Positions 29,065-39,011 of a DNA stretch of 64,000 bases are shown piece by piece. The translations under genes were made by a program, and so were the position numbers. Origin of the DNA: Sediminimonas qiaohouensis DSM 21189. GTDB taxonomy: Bacteria; Pseudomonadota; Alphaproteobacteria; Rhodobacterales; Rhodobacteraceae. The DNA is taken from positions 87,473 through 151,472 of the forward strand of contig NZ_AUIJ01000006.1 of NCBI RefSeq assembly GCF_000423645.1. Direction: 5' to 3'. The notes under the pieces were generated by a model, which was given only the letters and a program-made list of their open reading frames with translations, was not told where the DNA came from and searched no databases. Numbering within the stretch: position 1 is the stretch's first letter; every line of letters begins with the position of its first letter.

Positions 29065-30471
29065 ATGCCAACCGAGATTCTCATGCCCGCGCTGTCGCCC
29101 ACCATGGAGGAGGGCACGCTTGCGAAATGGCTAGTGAAAGAGGGCGATAGCGTCGCCTCGGGCGATCTCCTGGCCGAGATCGAGACCGACAAGGCCACGA
29201 TGGAGTTCGAGGCCGTGGACGAAGGCACCATCGGCAAGATCCTGATCGAGGCCGGCAGCGAAGGGGTCAAGGTGAACACCCCCATCGCCGTGCTGCTGGA
29301 GGAAGGCGAAAGCGCCGACGACATCGACAGCGCCGCATCCGCGCCCAAGGCCAAGGCCGACGACAACGATGACGGTGAGGGCGACGAAGGCGGCGAGGAC
29401 ACGCCAAAGGCCCCTGCCCGCGCCGCCGCGCCCGAGCCAGAGCCAGAGCCGCAAGCCGAGCAAGAACCAGACTGGCCCGAGGGCACACAGATGAAATCCA
29501 TGACCGTGCGCGAGGCCCTGAACGCCGCCATCGCCGAGGAAATGGAGCGCGACGAAGACGTGTTCCTGATGGGCGAGGAAGTTGCCGAATATGAGGGCGC
29601 CTACAAGATCACGCAAGGGCTGCTGGACCGTTTCGGCGCCAAGCGCGTGATCGACACCCCGATCACCGAGCATGGCTTTGCCGGGATCGGCGTCGGCGCG
29701 GCGTTTGGCGGGCTCAAGCCCATCGTCGAGTTCATGACCTTCAACTTCGCCATGCAGGCGATCGACCAGATCATCAACTCGGCGGCCAAGACCCTTTACA
29801 TGTCCGGTGGCCAGATGGGCGCGCCGATGGTGTTCCGCGGCCCCAACGGCGCAGCCGCGCGCGTCGGCGCACAGCACAGCCAGTGCTACGGCGCATGGTA
29901 TGCGCATATCCCCGGCCTGAAGGTGGTGACGCCCTATTCGGCGGCCGATGCCAAGGGCCTGCTGAAGACCGCCATTCGCGATGCCAACCCGGTGGTGTTC
30001 CTTGAAAACGAGATCCTTTACGGCAAAAGCTTCGATGTGCCGGATATCGACGATTTCACCCTGCCCTTTGGCAAGGCCCGGATCGAGCGGGCCGGCGATG
30101 ACGTAACGATCGTGTCGTTCGGCATCGGCATGACCTATGCGCTGGAAGCGGCCGAGAAACTGGCCGAGGACGGCATATCCGCCGAGGTGATCAACCTGCG
30201 CACATTGCGCCCGCTGGACACCGAAACGGTGCTGGCAAGCGTGCGCAAGACCAACCGCTGCGTCACCGTCGAAGAGGGGTTCCCGGTGGCCAGCATCGGC
30301 AACCACATCACGTCGGTGATCATGGAACAGGCGTTCGACCACCTGGACGCGCCGGTGATCAACTGCGCCGGCAAGGATGTGCCCATGCCCTACGCCGCCA
30401 ACCTTGAAAAGCTGGCGCTGGTGACCACCGACGAGGTGATCGACGCCGTGCGCAAAGTGACCTACCGGTAA
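29065..30471 (+). CDS. pdhB: pyruvate dehydrogenase E1 beta subunit with N-terminal lipoyl domain
   Basis: 468 residues: an N-terminal biotinyl/lipoyl domain (1-80, lipoyl lysine K43 in ETDKATM), an acidic then Pro/Ala/Glu-rich linker (about 80-150), and the E1 beta transketolase-like domain ([20 protein letters not shown] onward). This fused form is known in alphaproteobacteria. The first 94 residues are identical to those of the E2 protein encoded next, with only synonymous DNA differences (I count 19 in 282 bases). The start ATG at 29065 is preceded by GGGAGAAA. Confidence 0.96.
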   Translation: MPTEILMPALSPTMEEGTLAKWLVKEGDSVASGDLLAEIETDKATMEFEAVDEGTIGKILIEAGSEGVKVNTPIAVLLEEGESADDIDSAASAPKAKADDNDDGEGDEGGEDTPKAPARAAAPEPEPEPQAEQEPDWPEGTQMKSMTVREALNAAIAEEMERDEDVFLMGEEVAEYEGAYKITQGLLDRFGAKRVIDTPITEHGFAGIGVGAAFGGLKPIVEFMTFNFAMQAIDQIINSAAKTLYMSGGQMGAPMVFRGPNGAAARVGAQHSQCYGAWYAHIPGLKVVTPYSAADAKGLLKTAIRDANPVVFLENEILYGKSFDVPDIDDFTLPFGKARIERAGDDVTIVSFGIGMTYALEAAEKLAEDGISAEVINLRTLRPLDTETVLASVRKTNRCVTVEEGFPVASIGNHITSVIMEQAFDHLDAPVINCAGKDVPMPYAANLEKLALVTTDEVIDAVRKVTYR

Positions 30472-30484
30472 GGAGACATCCGCG

Positions 30485-31852
30485 ATGCCAACCGAAATAC
30501 TCATGCCCGCGCTGTCCCCGACGATGGAAGAGGGCACGCTTGCGAAATGGCTGGTCAAGGAGGGCGATAGCGTCGCCTCGGGCGATCTTTTGGCCGAGAT
30601 CGAGACCGACAAGGCCACGATGGAATTCGAGGCCGTGGACGAAGGCACCATCGGCAAGATCCTGATCGAGGCCGGCAGCGAAGGGGTCAAGGTCAACACC
30701 CCCATCGCGGTGCTTTTGGAAGAAGGCGAAAGCGCTGACGATATCGACAGCGCCGCATCCGCGCCCGCGCCCAAGGCTGATGAGAAGTCCGACGAGAAGG
30801 CCAGCAACGCCAAGCCCGCGGGCAACGGCAACGGCGGCGGGGCCAAGCCCGCAACGGGCGGCGGCGCCTCGGACGCGGCGCCGGCCAAGGCGCCCGCCGC
30901 GCCGACCGACGACAAGGGCAACCGCGTATTCGCCTCGCCTCTGGCGCGCCGGATCGCGGCGCAAAAGGGGTTGGATCTGTCGCAGATCACCGGATCGGGG
31001 CCAAGGGGCCGGATCGTCAAGGCCGATGTCGAGGCCGCGAAACCCACCGAGACCGCCGCCCCCGCCGCTGCAAAAGAGCAGGCGAAGGAGCAGCCCGCCA
31101 AATCCGCTGCGATGCCAACGGGCGCGTCCGCCGACACCGTCGCCGCCATGTACGAGGGGCGCGAGTATGACGAGGTCAAGCTGGACGGCATGCGCAAGAC
31201 CGTAGCCGCGCGCCTGACCGAGGCCAAGCAGACGATCCCGCATTTCTACCTGCGCCGCGAGATCCGCATGGACGCGCTGATGAAGTTCCGCGCCGACCTG
31301 AACAAGCAACTGGAGGCGCGCGGCGTCAAGCTCAGCGTCAACGATTTCATCATCAAGGCCTGCGCGCTGGCGCTACAGGCGGTGCCGGACGCCAACGCCG
31401 TCTGGGCCGGCGACCGCATCTTGCGGCTCAGGCCGTCGGACGTGGCGGTTGCCGTGGCCATCGAGGGCGGGCTGTTCACGCCGGTCCTGAAGGACGCCGA
31501 GATGAAATCCCTCTCGGCCCTGTCGGCCGAAATGAAGGATCTCGCCACCCGCGCCCGCGACCGCAAGCTGTCACCTGGCGAATACCAGGGCGGCAGCTTT
31601 GCCATCTCCAACCTCGGGATGTACGGGATCGATAATTTCGACGCGGTCATCAACCCGCCGCACGGCGCCATCCTGGCCGTGGGCGCAGGCGTGAAGAAAC
31701 CCGTCGTGGGCGCCGATGGCGAGCTGACCACCGCCACGGTGATTTCGGTCACGCTCAGCGTCGATCACCGCGTCATCGACGGCGCACTCGGTGCCGAGCT
31801 GCTGCAGAAAATCGTGGAGAACCTGGAAAACCCGATGGTGATGCTGGCCTGA
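30485..31852 (+). CDS. pdhC: dihydrolipoamide acetyltransferase (E2) of pyruvate dehydrogenase
   Basis: 455 residues. A single lipoyl domain (1-80, K43) is followed by a Lys/Ala/Gly-rich linker, a peripheral subunit-binding domain ([20 protein letters not shown], about 142-178) and the catalytic acetyltransferase domain with the DHRVIDG active site near the C-terminus. The lipoyl domain duplicates that of pdhB. It is third in the operon, 13 bases after pdhB. No E3 (lpd) gene follows; the next gene is convergent cysE. Confidence 0.96.
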   Translation: MPTEILMPALSPTMEEGTLAKWLVKEGDSVASGDLLAEIETDKATMEFEAVDEGTIGKILIEAGSEGVKVNTPIAVLLEEGESADDIDSAASAPAPKADEKSDEKASNAKPAGNGNGGGAKPATGGGASDAAPAKAPAAPTDDKGNRVFASPLARRIAAQKGLDLSQITGSGPRGRIVKADVEAAKPTETAAPAAAKEQAKEQPAKSAAMPTGASADTVAAMYEGREYDEVKLDGMRKTVAARLTEAKQTIPHFYLRREIRMDALMKFRADLNKQLEARGVKLSVNDFIIKACALALQAVPDANAVWAGDRILRLRPSDVAVAVAIEGGLFTPVLKDAEMKSLSALSAEMKDLATRARDRKLSPGEYQGGSFAISNLGMYGIDNFDAVINPPHGAILAVGAGVKKPVVGADGELTTATVISVTLSVDHRVIDGALGAELLQKIVENLENPMVMLA

Positions 31853-31864
31853 TGGGCGTGGGCA

Positions 31865-31887
31865 CCGGGCGCGCCTGCGCGCCCCGG
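31865..31887. terminator. hairpin between pdhC and cysE
   Basis: gggcgcgc / gcgcgccc (31867-31874 with 31877-31884), flanked by ccg/cgg with a bulge, in the 48-base gap between convergent stops. Likely a bidirectional terminator. Confidence 0.5.
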
Positions 31888-31900
31888 CGGCCCGCGACGA

Positions 31901-32710
31901 TCAGCTCTTTGTGCCCAGAAGCTGATCCATGGTGACCGAGGGCTGCGCGCAGCCCGCCTCGCCCACCACCTTGGCGGGCACCCCCGCGACGGTGGATTTC
32001 TCTGGCACGTCATGCAGCACCACCGAGCCGGCCGCGATGCGCGAGCAGCAGCCTATGCTGATATTGCCCAGCACCTTGGCACCCGCACCGATCAGAACGC
32101 CATCGCCGATCTTGGGGTGGCGATCCTCTTCTTCCTTGCCGGTCCCGCCCAGCGTGACGGAATGCAGCATCGACACGTTATCCCCGACCACAGCCGTCTC
32201 GCCGATGACGATGGAATGGGCGTGGTCGATCATGATGCCCTTGCCGATCCTTGCTGCGGGGTGGATATCCACGCCAAAGGTTTCGGACACGCGCATCTGG
32301 AAGAAATACGCCATGTCGCGCCGCCCCTGCCGCCACAGCCAATTCGCCACGCGGTACGCCTGCACCGCCTGGAATCCCTTGAAAAACAGCAGCGGCTGCA
32401 AGAACCGGTGGCAGGCCGGATCGCGCTCGTACACGGCCACGATATCGGCCCGCCCGGCCAGCGCCAAAGACGGATCGGCGGCATAGGCCTCGTCGCAAAT
32501 CTCGCGGATCAACTGTTCGCTCATCTCGCCCGAGGCCAGCTTCATCGCGTTGCGATACGCCAGCGCGCATTCAAACGTGCTGTGGTGCAGGATGCACGAA
32601 TGGATCATCCCGCCCAGAAGCGGCTCGTCGGCGACGGCCTGCTTGGCTTCCTGGCTGATCCGATCCCAAACCGGATCGACTTCGGAAAGTTGTGCGCGTG
32701 TCTGTGCCAT
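31901..32710 (-). CDS. cysE: serine O-acetyltransferase
   Basis: 269-residue enzyme making O-acetylserine from serine and acetyl-CoA for cysteine synthesis. The N-terminal alpha-helical domain (QEAKQAVADEPLLGGMIH) is followed by a left-handed beta-helix of hexapeptide repeats (IDHAHSIVIGETAVVGDNVS onward). The active-site region is HPAARIG then GIMIDHAHS. A C-terminal tail carries the feedback-sensitive end. It is next to the 3' end of the GTA cluster, an arrangement I recall from other Rhodobacterales. Confidence 0.96.
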   Translation of the reverse strand: MAQTRAQLSEVDPVWDRISQEAKQAVADEPLLGGMIHSCILHHSTFECALAYRNAMKLASGEMSEQLIREICDEAYAADPSLALAGRADIVAVYERDPACHRFLQPLLFFKGFQAVQAYRVANWLWRQGRRDMAYFFQMRVSETFGVDIHPAARIGKGIMIDHAHSIVIGETAVVGDNVSMLHSVTLGGTGKEEEDRHPKIGDGVLIGAGAKVLGNISIGCCSRIAAGSVVLHDVPEKSTVAGVPAKVVGEAGCAQPSVTMDQLLGTKS

Positions 32711-32858
32711 GGCGGTGCCTGATCCCGAATGCTACGTCGTCTCAATGTAACAGATAGGCCACCCGGACAAAATCGCCAAGCTGTGATAACAGGAATTTCA
32801 ACTGTGAATGACCAATTCGCCCCCGGCTTCGCAGGCTGAAACGCCGAACGCCTCCGGC

Positions 32859-32881
32859 GGGAGTATTTCGGGCAAGATGAA
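32859..32881 (-). repeat. dispersed intergenic element, inverted core (copy 5a)
   Basis: Reverse-complement core with ggagtatttcgggcaagatg at 32859-32878, in the 259-base gap between cysE and gp15. It is back-to-back with the forward copy at 32901. Confidence 0.5.
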
Positions 32882-32900
32882 GAACAGCATAGCGCGCCCC

Positions 32901-32961
32901 TGCATCTTCTGGCCCAAAATGTCCCGGGGGAGGCGCCGAAGGCGGCGGGGGCAGCGCCCCC
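32901..32961 (+). repeat. dispersed intergenic element, forward core plus hairpin (copy 5b)
   Basis: A degenerate forward core at 32901-32929 (gcatcttctggcccaaaatg then tcccggggg) is followed by gggggc/gccccc (32947-32952 with 32956-32961). The hairpin ends eight bases before the stop codon of gp15, so it may terminate the long GTA transcript. Confidence 0.5.
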
Positions 32962-32969
32962 AAGCCACG

Positions 32970-35900
32970 CTAGTCGCCGATGTCCAGGCCCGCGAAATAC
33001 CCCGGCCCGACCCTTGCCGAGAGCTGCGCCACCTCGATGCGGAACGGCGCGCTACCCACTCCGGTGCCATCCTCGCCGCGCGCGGCGGCGTCGTAGGTCC
33101 AGTTCGGCGCGGCTAGGTCCACCTCGCGCAGCAGCGCACCATCGCGCGTGATGCGCAGCAGGTAGCGCTCGCTTTCCTCGGCCAGCGGCACGTCTGGGGC
33201 ATCCCAGCTATCGCCGCCCTCGCGCGTGCGACGCACCCATGACAGCGCCAGCGCGCCGCCGCTTTCTGCCCGTGCGCGCAGATGCGCCGGGCGATAGGGG
33301 CGCAGGCCTACCCCCGCAAAGGCGCGCGACAGGTGGCTGTAGCTGGGATCGTCGTAGCCAAGCCGCGCCGGGCCGATGCGGTAGTGGCGCGCGAGGCCGC
33401 GCTGCGCCTCGGGCAAATCGATCTGCTCGGACGCACCATCGAGCAGCACCAGGTACGCACCGGCGGGCCATTGCGCGGGCATTGCGCCGTCGCTGCCGGC
33501 CTGCCCGCGCAAGAGCCCGCGCAGGATGTAGGTGTCAGCGGTGATCAGCTCGGCCTCGGCGAACTGGATCACCTCCCAGTCGCCCTCGCCGCCGCCTCCG
33601 ATCGCCGCGAGGTTGCGGCCGGCCAGCAGCGCCTGCATGTCGACCCCGTCCAGCGCGCCGCTTTGCATCCGCACCATCAGATCCGCCCCCCGGTTCAGTA
33701 GACCGGGCCGGGCTGCCGCCAGCGCCGATTGCGTCACGCCAAGGCTCGCGGGCCGCTCAAGTACCGTGTTCAGCACGTAATCGGCATCGCTGGCCGAAGC
33801 GTAAACCGCAACGCGGCCCGGCCAGGGCTGCGCCACCGCCGCCAGATGCGGCGCATGCGGCACCTCGTCGCCGCGCAACAGAGGCAGGTCCATGAACAGC
33901 GGCAGAACCGGCACCGGCGCGGCAAAGGCGGTGGTCCGCGCCGGCACATCGTCGGCCGGGGCGGCGCCATAGACCGACGGGTCGATGCGCACTGCCTCGA
34001 TCAGTTGCGCGGCACCCTGCTCGACCCGGTCCACCCGGTAGTGCCCCGCCTGCCCCTCGAGGCGCAGCACGTCACCCGCCCCCACCGCCAGCCGCGAGAG
34101 TGGCAGCGACAGGCGCAGCCCGTCGCGCGCCAGCTCCGCCTCGGCCAGCCACCGCTCGGTGATGCTGCGCGCCTCGGCGCGGGTCAGGGCCATCGGCACC
34201 TCGGTTGCGGCCACGGCGTGGCTTTCGTCTTGTGGCAGGATTGCCTCTTCAGCGGCAACCTCGTGATCGCCTCCCGCCTCGACAAAGGTCAGGCGCACGC
34301 GGCCGGCGATCTCGGCCTCGGCCGCGCGGCTATGCTCCAGCGGCGCGTCCATCTCGTCGCTTTGCACCAGGTCCGCCGCCGGCAAGTCCCAGTTCACCGC
34401 GCCGCTGCGCACTGTGAACCGCAAGGCGCCGCCGCGCTCGACCGCGTCGAACCCATGCGCCAGCATCAGCGGCTGCAGCGCCGCGCGCGCATCGCTCACG
34501 TGATCGACGCCATAGCCCCGCACAACCCCGTGCAAGTTCGACACATCGACCCCCTCAAGCAGCCCCGCATCGCGGCAGATCTCGTCAACCACACCGTCCA
34601 GCGCGCGGTGCGACAGCCGCCCCGTCACCCAGTGCCCGCGTGCGTAATTCTCCGCGTCGCTCCATAGCTCGGCGCGCGCCGGAAACGCCGGGTAGGGCCG
34701 AGCGTCCCACGCCCAGACGAAGGCGCGGCGCATGTCCACCATCGGCCCGCCATACTCATCCGATACCGGGTTGTTGCCCGGCTCCAGCCAGTAGCTCAGC
34801 ATCGCGCGCAGGTATTGCATCTGGATCAACTCGTCGCGCCTCCCGTCCGAATGGTACGGCAGGCCCGATTCCGACGATTTCGAATCGAAAAAGCGGTTCG
34901 GCTGATTGGTGCCCTTGTCCACCGCCGCGCAGCCCAGCTCGGTAAACCAGATCGGTTTGGACCCGGGCACCCACGCGGTCGGGACCGCCTGCCACGCGCC
35001 GTCAACGCGCGGATAGTGGTGCCGTCCCCACCAACTGCGAATGTCCTTCACCCGCCAGATCCACGGCTCGTCATGGGCGCCATCTGTGATCGGCGTGCGG
35101 ATCTGCGCCGCGCGCGCCTCGGGCGAATGGTAGTACCACGCATGGCCCTCGCCACCCTCGATATTGGATTTCAGGTAGTCCAGATCGTTGATCGACGGCC
35201 AGTCTTGCGCATCAAGGTGGTCCAACCCTTCGCGCCAATCGCTCAGCGGCATGTAATTGTCGATCCCGACGAAATCGATGGTGTCATCGGCCCAAAGCGG
35301 GTCCAGCGGGTAGTACCGATCACCGCTGCCATCGCCGGGGCCGTAGCCGCCATATTCGGTCCAGTCGGCGGCGTAGCCGATGCGCACATCCGGCCCCAGA
35401 AGGGCACGCACCTCGGCTGCCAGCGCGATCAGCGCGTCAACCGCCGGAAAGCTGCCGCCGGGCCCGCGCACCCGCGTCAGCGCCCGCATTTCCGAGCCGA
35501 TGCAGAACGCGTCGACCCCTCCCGCCGCCGCACACAGCGCCGCCTGGTGCAGGATAAAGCGGCGATAGCGCCATTCGCCCGGGCCGCTATAGGCCACTGC
35601 CCCGCCCATGACGGTGAAATCCGCCGCCACCGCAGTGCCAAAGAACGCCGCGACCTGCTCTGCGGCCTCGGCGGTGCCGTCGGGGCTGCCGTCGCGGCCC
35701 GGCGCGATCGCGGTGGTGATACGGCCGCGCCACGGCAGGCGCGGCTGATCGGGCGCGTCGCTCCAAGGATCGGGCAGGCCGTTGCCCGCCATCTGCTCCA
35801 TCAGGATAAAGGGATAGATCATCACCGCCTTCCCCTGCGCGCGCAAGTGCGTCAGTGCCTCGATCACCGAGGCATCGGCGGGCGTACCGCCGTAAACCGG

Positions 35901-36908
35901 GCGATTGTCGGCGTCCCGTGCCACCATATCGGCGCTCGCGCGTCCCACGCCCGCCACGCGCCACGGCATTTCGGCGCCGTCCGCGTCGCGATGCTCGACC
36001 TTCGGACGCACGCGGCACTGACCGCAGCGCAGATCGTCCCCGAACCAGCCCAGCACCAGCGACACCGCCTCGCAGCCCGGCGCCTCGGCCCCCAGTTGCG
36101 CCACCGAGGCGGCGAAATCGGTTTGCCCGGCGGGGGTGTGCACATTGGCGCTGGCGCGCTTGCCGGGGCCGTGGTCATAGCTGACCGGTGTCGTCGCCAG
36201 CGCGTATTCCCCGGTGCCCGGTATCATCGCCACCGCCCGTACCAACGCGCCGGGGCCGGGCACCGCGCCGGGCCGCACCGCGCCGTGGCGCAGCACCTCG
36301 AAGGAAAACTGTGGCACCCGGTCGCCAAACTGCGCCAGCGGCAAATCCTCCATCACCACGTAGGCCGTTCCGCGATAGGCGGGCACCGCGCCCGCGCCCT
36401 CTACCGCCTCGATCGCCGGGTCGGGGGCCTGATCGCGGCTGCCCGTGTAGACGCGCATGTTCAGATCTGCCGCCGACACCTCGACGCCATTGGCCCAGAC
36501 GCGCGTAACGCCCCCGATCGGCCCTTCGCATAGCGCCACGGCAAGGCTGACGGAATAGCTGTAGCTGCGCGTGACGGGGCGCGGTGCGGTGCCCTTGCCG
36601 CTGCCGCCGCCTCCACTCACGTGCACCGCCTCGCTAAAGCGGCTGGCCCAGATCACCTGCCCGCCCAACCGCATCCGGCCATGCAGGCGGGGGATCGCAT
36701 CGCCCTCGCCCGCGCCGGTCAGGCGAAACCGCGACACGCGGCCGGTCTCAACCGGCTCCGCCCCCGCGCCCAACAGACGCTGATCCAGCGCCCGGCCCAG
36801 CGTTGCCCCCACGAACCGGCCCACCGCCGTCATCGACAGGCCCAACACCGTGCCGCCCACCGACCCGCCCAGCGCGGCCCCCGCCGCCGAAAATACGATC
36901 GTCGCCAT
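32970..36908 (-). CDS. GTA host-specificity / tail-fibre hub protein (gp15, 'megatron')
   Basis: 1312-residue protein, full length for RcGTA gp15. The N-terminus is a glycine/alanine-rich hydrophobic stretch (SAAGAALGGSVGGTVLGLSM). A TIM-barrel glycoside-hydrolase-like domain lies in the middle third (ADWTEYGGYG, FVGIDNYMPLSDW, WFTELGCAAVDKGTNQ). A phage tail protein domain like the tip attachment protein follows, then a C-terminal fibronectin-like part. It forms the tail tip and baseplate centre. The ATG overlaps the gp14 stop by one base (TGATG). It is last in the GTA operon. Confidence 0.94.
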   Translation of the reverse strand: MATIVFSAAGAALGGSVGGTVLGLSMTAVGRFVGATLGRALDQRLLGAGAEPVETGRVSRFRLTGAGEGDAIPRLHGRMRLGGQVIWASRFSEAVHVSGGGGSGKGTAPRPVTRSYSYSVSLAVALCEGPIGGVTRVWANGVEVSAADLNMRVYTGSRDQAPDPAIEAVEGAGAVPAYRGTAYVVMEDLPLAQFGDRVPQFSFEVLRHGAVRPGAVPGPGALVRAVAMIPGTGEYALATTPVSYDHGPGKRASANVHTPAGQTDFAASVAQLGAEAPGCEAVSLVLGWFGDDLRCGQCRVRPKVEHRDADGAEMPWRVAGVGRASADMVARDADNRPVYGGTPADASVIEALTHLRAQGKAVMIYPFILMEQMAGNGLPDPWSDAPDQPRLPWRGRITTAIAPGRDGSPDGTAEAAEQVAAFFGTAVAADFTVMGGAVAYSGPGEWRYRRFILHQAALCAAAGGVDAFCIGSEMRALTRVRGPGGSFPAVDALIALAAEVRALLGPDVRIGYAADWTEYGGYGPGDGSGDRYYPLDPLWADDTIDFVGIDNYMPLSDWREGLDHLDAQDWPSINDLDYLKSNIEGGEGHAWYYHSPEARAAQIRTPITDGAHDEPWIWRVKDIRSWWGRHHYPRVDGAWQAVPTAWVPGSKPIWFTELGCAAVDKGTNQPNRFFDSKSSESGLPYHSDGRRDELIQMQYLRAMLSYWLEPGNNPVSDEYGGPMVDMRRAFVWAWDARPYPAFPARAELWSDAENYARGHWVTGRLSHRALDGVVDEICRDAGLLEGVDVSNLHGVVRGYGVDHVSDARAALQPLMLAHGFDAVERGGALRFTVRSGAVNWDLPAADLVQSDEMDAPLEHSRAAEAEIAGRVRLTFVEAGGDHEVAAEEAILPQDESHAVAATEVPMALTRAEARSITERWLAEAELARDGLRLSLPLSRLAVGAGDVLRLEGQAGHYRVDRVEQGAAQLIEAVRIDPSVYGAAPADDVPARTTAFAAPVPVLPLFMDLPLLRGDEVPHAPHLAAVAQPWPGRVAVYASASDADYVLNTVLERPASLGVTQSALAAARPGLLNRGADLMVRMQSGALDGVDMQALLAGRNLAAIGGGGEGDWEVIQFAEAELITADTYILRGLLRGQAGSDGAMPAQWPAGAYLVLLDGASEQIDLPEAQRGLARHYRIGPARLGYDDPSYSHLSRAFAGVGLRPYRPAHLRARAESGGALALSWVRRTREGGDSWDAPDVPLAEESERYLLRITRDGALLREVDLAAPNWTYDAAARGEDGTGVGSAPFRIEVAQLSARVGPGYFAGLDIGD

Positions 36909-37351
36909 CAGCCGACCTCCTCAGGAAAAGTGAACCGCGCAACGACGCGGCGCCGCCATGGCGCGCTTAGCGGGCTTTCGACCACGCCATGCCCACTATA
37001 GGCGTGAATAAAACTTGGCGCCGCGCCCGCATTTCCAAGCACGCCCAGATGCTTGGCCACCGCACCGTCGCGCATCCGAAAGAGCAGGACATCGCCCGGC
37101 GCATCCGCCGCGCCCATGGGCCGCGCCACCAAGGCCCGCGCCGCCGCACGCCACAATCGCTCGTCGCCCTGCGGCTCGGACCAGTCGCGGCTGTAGCGCG
37201 GCACCGCCATCGGCTCGGGGCCGATGACTTCGCGCCAAATGCCACGCAGCAGGCCAAGGCAATCCGCCCCCGCCCCCTTGCACGAGGCCTGATGCCGGTA
37301 GGGCGTGCCGATCCAGCCGCGCGCCGCAAGTACTACCCGCGCGCCGGTCAT
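36908..37351 (-). CDS. GTA cell-wall peptidase, NlpC/P60 family (gp14)
   Basis: 147-residue NlpC/P60 cysteine peptidase of the phage tail-tip type. The catalytic cysteine C31 is in GADCLGLLRG and the histidine H101 in VAKHLGVL. It would hydrolyse peptidoglycan during particle entry. The ATG overlaps the gp13 stop by four bases and its stop overlaps the gp15 start, as expected for tightly coupled tail genes. Confidence 0.92.
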   Translation of the reverse strand: MTGARVVLAARGWIGTPYRHQASCKGAGADCLGLLRGIWREVIGPEPMAVPRYSRDWSEPQGDERLWRAAARALVARPMGAADAPGDVLLFRMRDGAVAKHLGVLGNAGAAPSFIHAYSGHGVVESPLSAPWRRRVVARFTFPEEVG

Positions 37352-38229
37352 CGGCGGCTCCCGCCGCCGGTATCGCCACGGCTTGCGGGTACGGCGGCCA
37401 TCCAGTCGGAGCCAGGGATGTCCGGGAACCCTCGGAAATTCAGGGCGTTACCAAACTTGTACCGGCAGGTGCCGAACCGCTTGTCGCAACCCGCGCTTAC
37501 GCGCACCCGGTCGCCCGCCGCCGGTGCCGCGCCCAGGGGCGCCCACAGCGCGATCTCGCGCCCGTCGCCGGACCGGTCCCGCTTGATCACGCCCTGCAAC
37601 CCCGCCGCCGCGCCGTCCAGCACCGTCAGTGCCCCGCGCGCGAACCAGCCCGGCGAGAACCCCGGCAACGCCGGCAGATGCAGCACCCGCGCATCCCCGG
37701 TTCCCAGCAAGGCCGCCTCGGCCGAATACCCCGGCGCCGACAGGTCCACGCCGCAGGCCGCATCGCCCAGAACCGCGCCGCAGGGCGCCTGGTAGATGCG
37801 CCCCTGCGGCCGGTTCAGCGCCTCGGTCAGCCCCCGCAGTTCGGCGGTGAACGCGCCGCCCGCGCGCCGCAACTCGCCCAGATGGCCGCGAAACTGCAAC
37901 ACGCGCTCTTCGGGCGCGGCCCAATTGACAAGCCATGCCCGCAGCTCCGCCCCGTCATAGCGGCCCGCCTCGATGTCGTCGGCCCGGATCGCCGCATCGC
38001 TGAGCGCGCCCATCGCCTCGGCGTTGTCCACCGCAAGGCCCGTGCCCTGCATCAGCCGCGACGTGCTTAGCCCCGCCGCCGCACTGAACGTGATCCCGCC
38101 GAACGTCAGCGGCAGATCGTGGTCGGTGAACCCCAGCACCGCGCCATCCGTACGCGTGATCGCCCAGGCGCGGCACAGGCTCGTGCCGCCGCCATCGAGA
38201 TGCGGCTGCAGCGCCGCGATCCCGGTCAT
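37348..38229 (-). CDS. GTA tail hub protein, DUF2163/BR0599 family (gp13)
   Basis: 293-residue protein with an N-terminal DUF2163 region and a C-terminal BR0599 region. The conserved cysteines in QAPCGAVLGDAACGVDL and CDKRFGTCRYKFGN resemble the cluster-binding cysteines of the lambda gpL-type hub. It sits between the distal tail protein and gp15 in the particle. It shares four-base overlaps with both neighbours. Confidence 0.92.
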   Translation of the reverse strand: MTGIAALQPHLDGGGTSLCRAWAITRTDGAVLGFTDHDLPLTFGGITFSAAAGLSTSRLMQGTGLAVDNAEAMGALSDAAIRADDIEAGRYDGAELRAWLVNWAAPEERVLQFRGHLGELRRAGGAFTAELRGLTEALNRPQGRIYQAPCGAVLGDAACGVDLSAPGYSAEAALLGTGDARVLHLPALPGFSPGWFARGALTVLDGAAAGLQGVIKRDRSGDGREIALWAPLGAAPAAGDRVRVSAGCDKRFGTCRYKFGNALNFRGFPDIPGSDWMAAVPASRGDTGGGSRR

Positions 38230-38858
38230 ATCCGCAGCTCCACCACCGGCACGTCTGGCACCTCGCCGGCCTGGAAGCCGGCGACGCTGGTGGCGATGCG
38301 GTCGGTGTCAAAGCGCACCGGCACGTCAAATTCGTACCCCGCCGTCACCTGCCGCCCGTCGCCCGGCGGCGCGTCAAAGGTGATCAGGCCGCGCACCGTG
38401 TCCACGGTGTAATGCACGCCCTCGTGCATCTCGTCGCCCTCAACGCCGACGCGCACCGTGCCCAATACCGGCTTGGTGATCGGGCGCGCATAGCTCTGCT
38501 CGCCCGAGCGGTAGGTCTTGATGATCGCAAACTCGCGCCGTACCCCGTCGCCATCGGCGATGACCTGATCGTCATAGGCCGGCACGCCCGACGGCGCGCA
38601 GGATTTGTAATCCGCCCAATCCTTCCAGCGAAAGCCGTAGATCTGCCCACGCCGCGCCTCGAAAAACGCGATCAGCTCGGCCACATCGTCCAATGATCGC
38701 ATGCCCAGCCCCGCATCATAGCGCCGCCGCGAATGCGCCCAGGGCGTGTTGCGCTGCTCGTATCCATTGGCCAGCGTCACCACATCGGTGCGCCGCTCGG
38801 GCCCGCCGACCGAGCCAAAGCTCAGGCTCGCGGGAAACCGGACCTCGTGAAAATCCAT
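38226..38858 (-). CDS. GTA distal tail protein, DUF2460 (gp12)
   Basis: 210-residue DUF2460 protein (MDFHEVRFPASLSFGSVGGP) with the conserved GFRWKDWADY block near the middle. It caps the tail tube and links it to the hub. Its start lies 153 bases after the gp11 stop; the gap holds stem-loops rather than a gene. Confidence 0.92.
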   Translation of the reverse strand: MDFHEVRFPASLSFGSVGGPERRTDVVTLANGYEQRNTPWAHSRRRYDAGLGMRSLDDVAELIAFFEARRGQIYGFRWKDWADYKSCAPSGVPAYDDQVIADGDGVRREFAIIKTYRSGEQSYARPITKPVLGTVRVGVEGDEMHEGVHYTVDTVRGLITFDAPPGDGRQVTAGYEFDVPVRFDTDRIATSVAGFQAGEVPDVPVVELRI

Positions 38859-38938
38859 CGCTTTGCCCTTTCCTTCAGTGCCTTTGTTCGCTCTTCAAAA
38901 CGCGTTCAGCCATTCCCTGTCGCGCCAGCGACGGGACG

Positions 38939-38955
38939 CGGCCCCCTCGGGGCCG
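38939..38955 (-). other. intercistronic stem-loop between gp11 and gp12
   Basis: cggcccc/ggggccg (38939-38945 with 38949-38955, loop ctc). A second, imperfect hairpin (gtcgc/gcgac) follows in the direction of transcription. With no gene in the 153-base gap, these could attenuate or protect the mRNA between tape measure and distal tail genes. Confidence 0.35.
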
Positions 38956-39011
38956 GGCGCGAACCAGCCGGTGTGCCCGTGTTCAATGCCCCACGCGCCC
39001 GCCTCCGGCAC

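Noticed and set aside
34815..36533. 572-codon plus-strand frame opposite gp15
   Set aside because: Shadow of the gp15 coding sequence; no domain and no ribosome-binding site.
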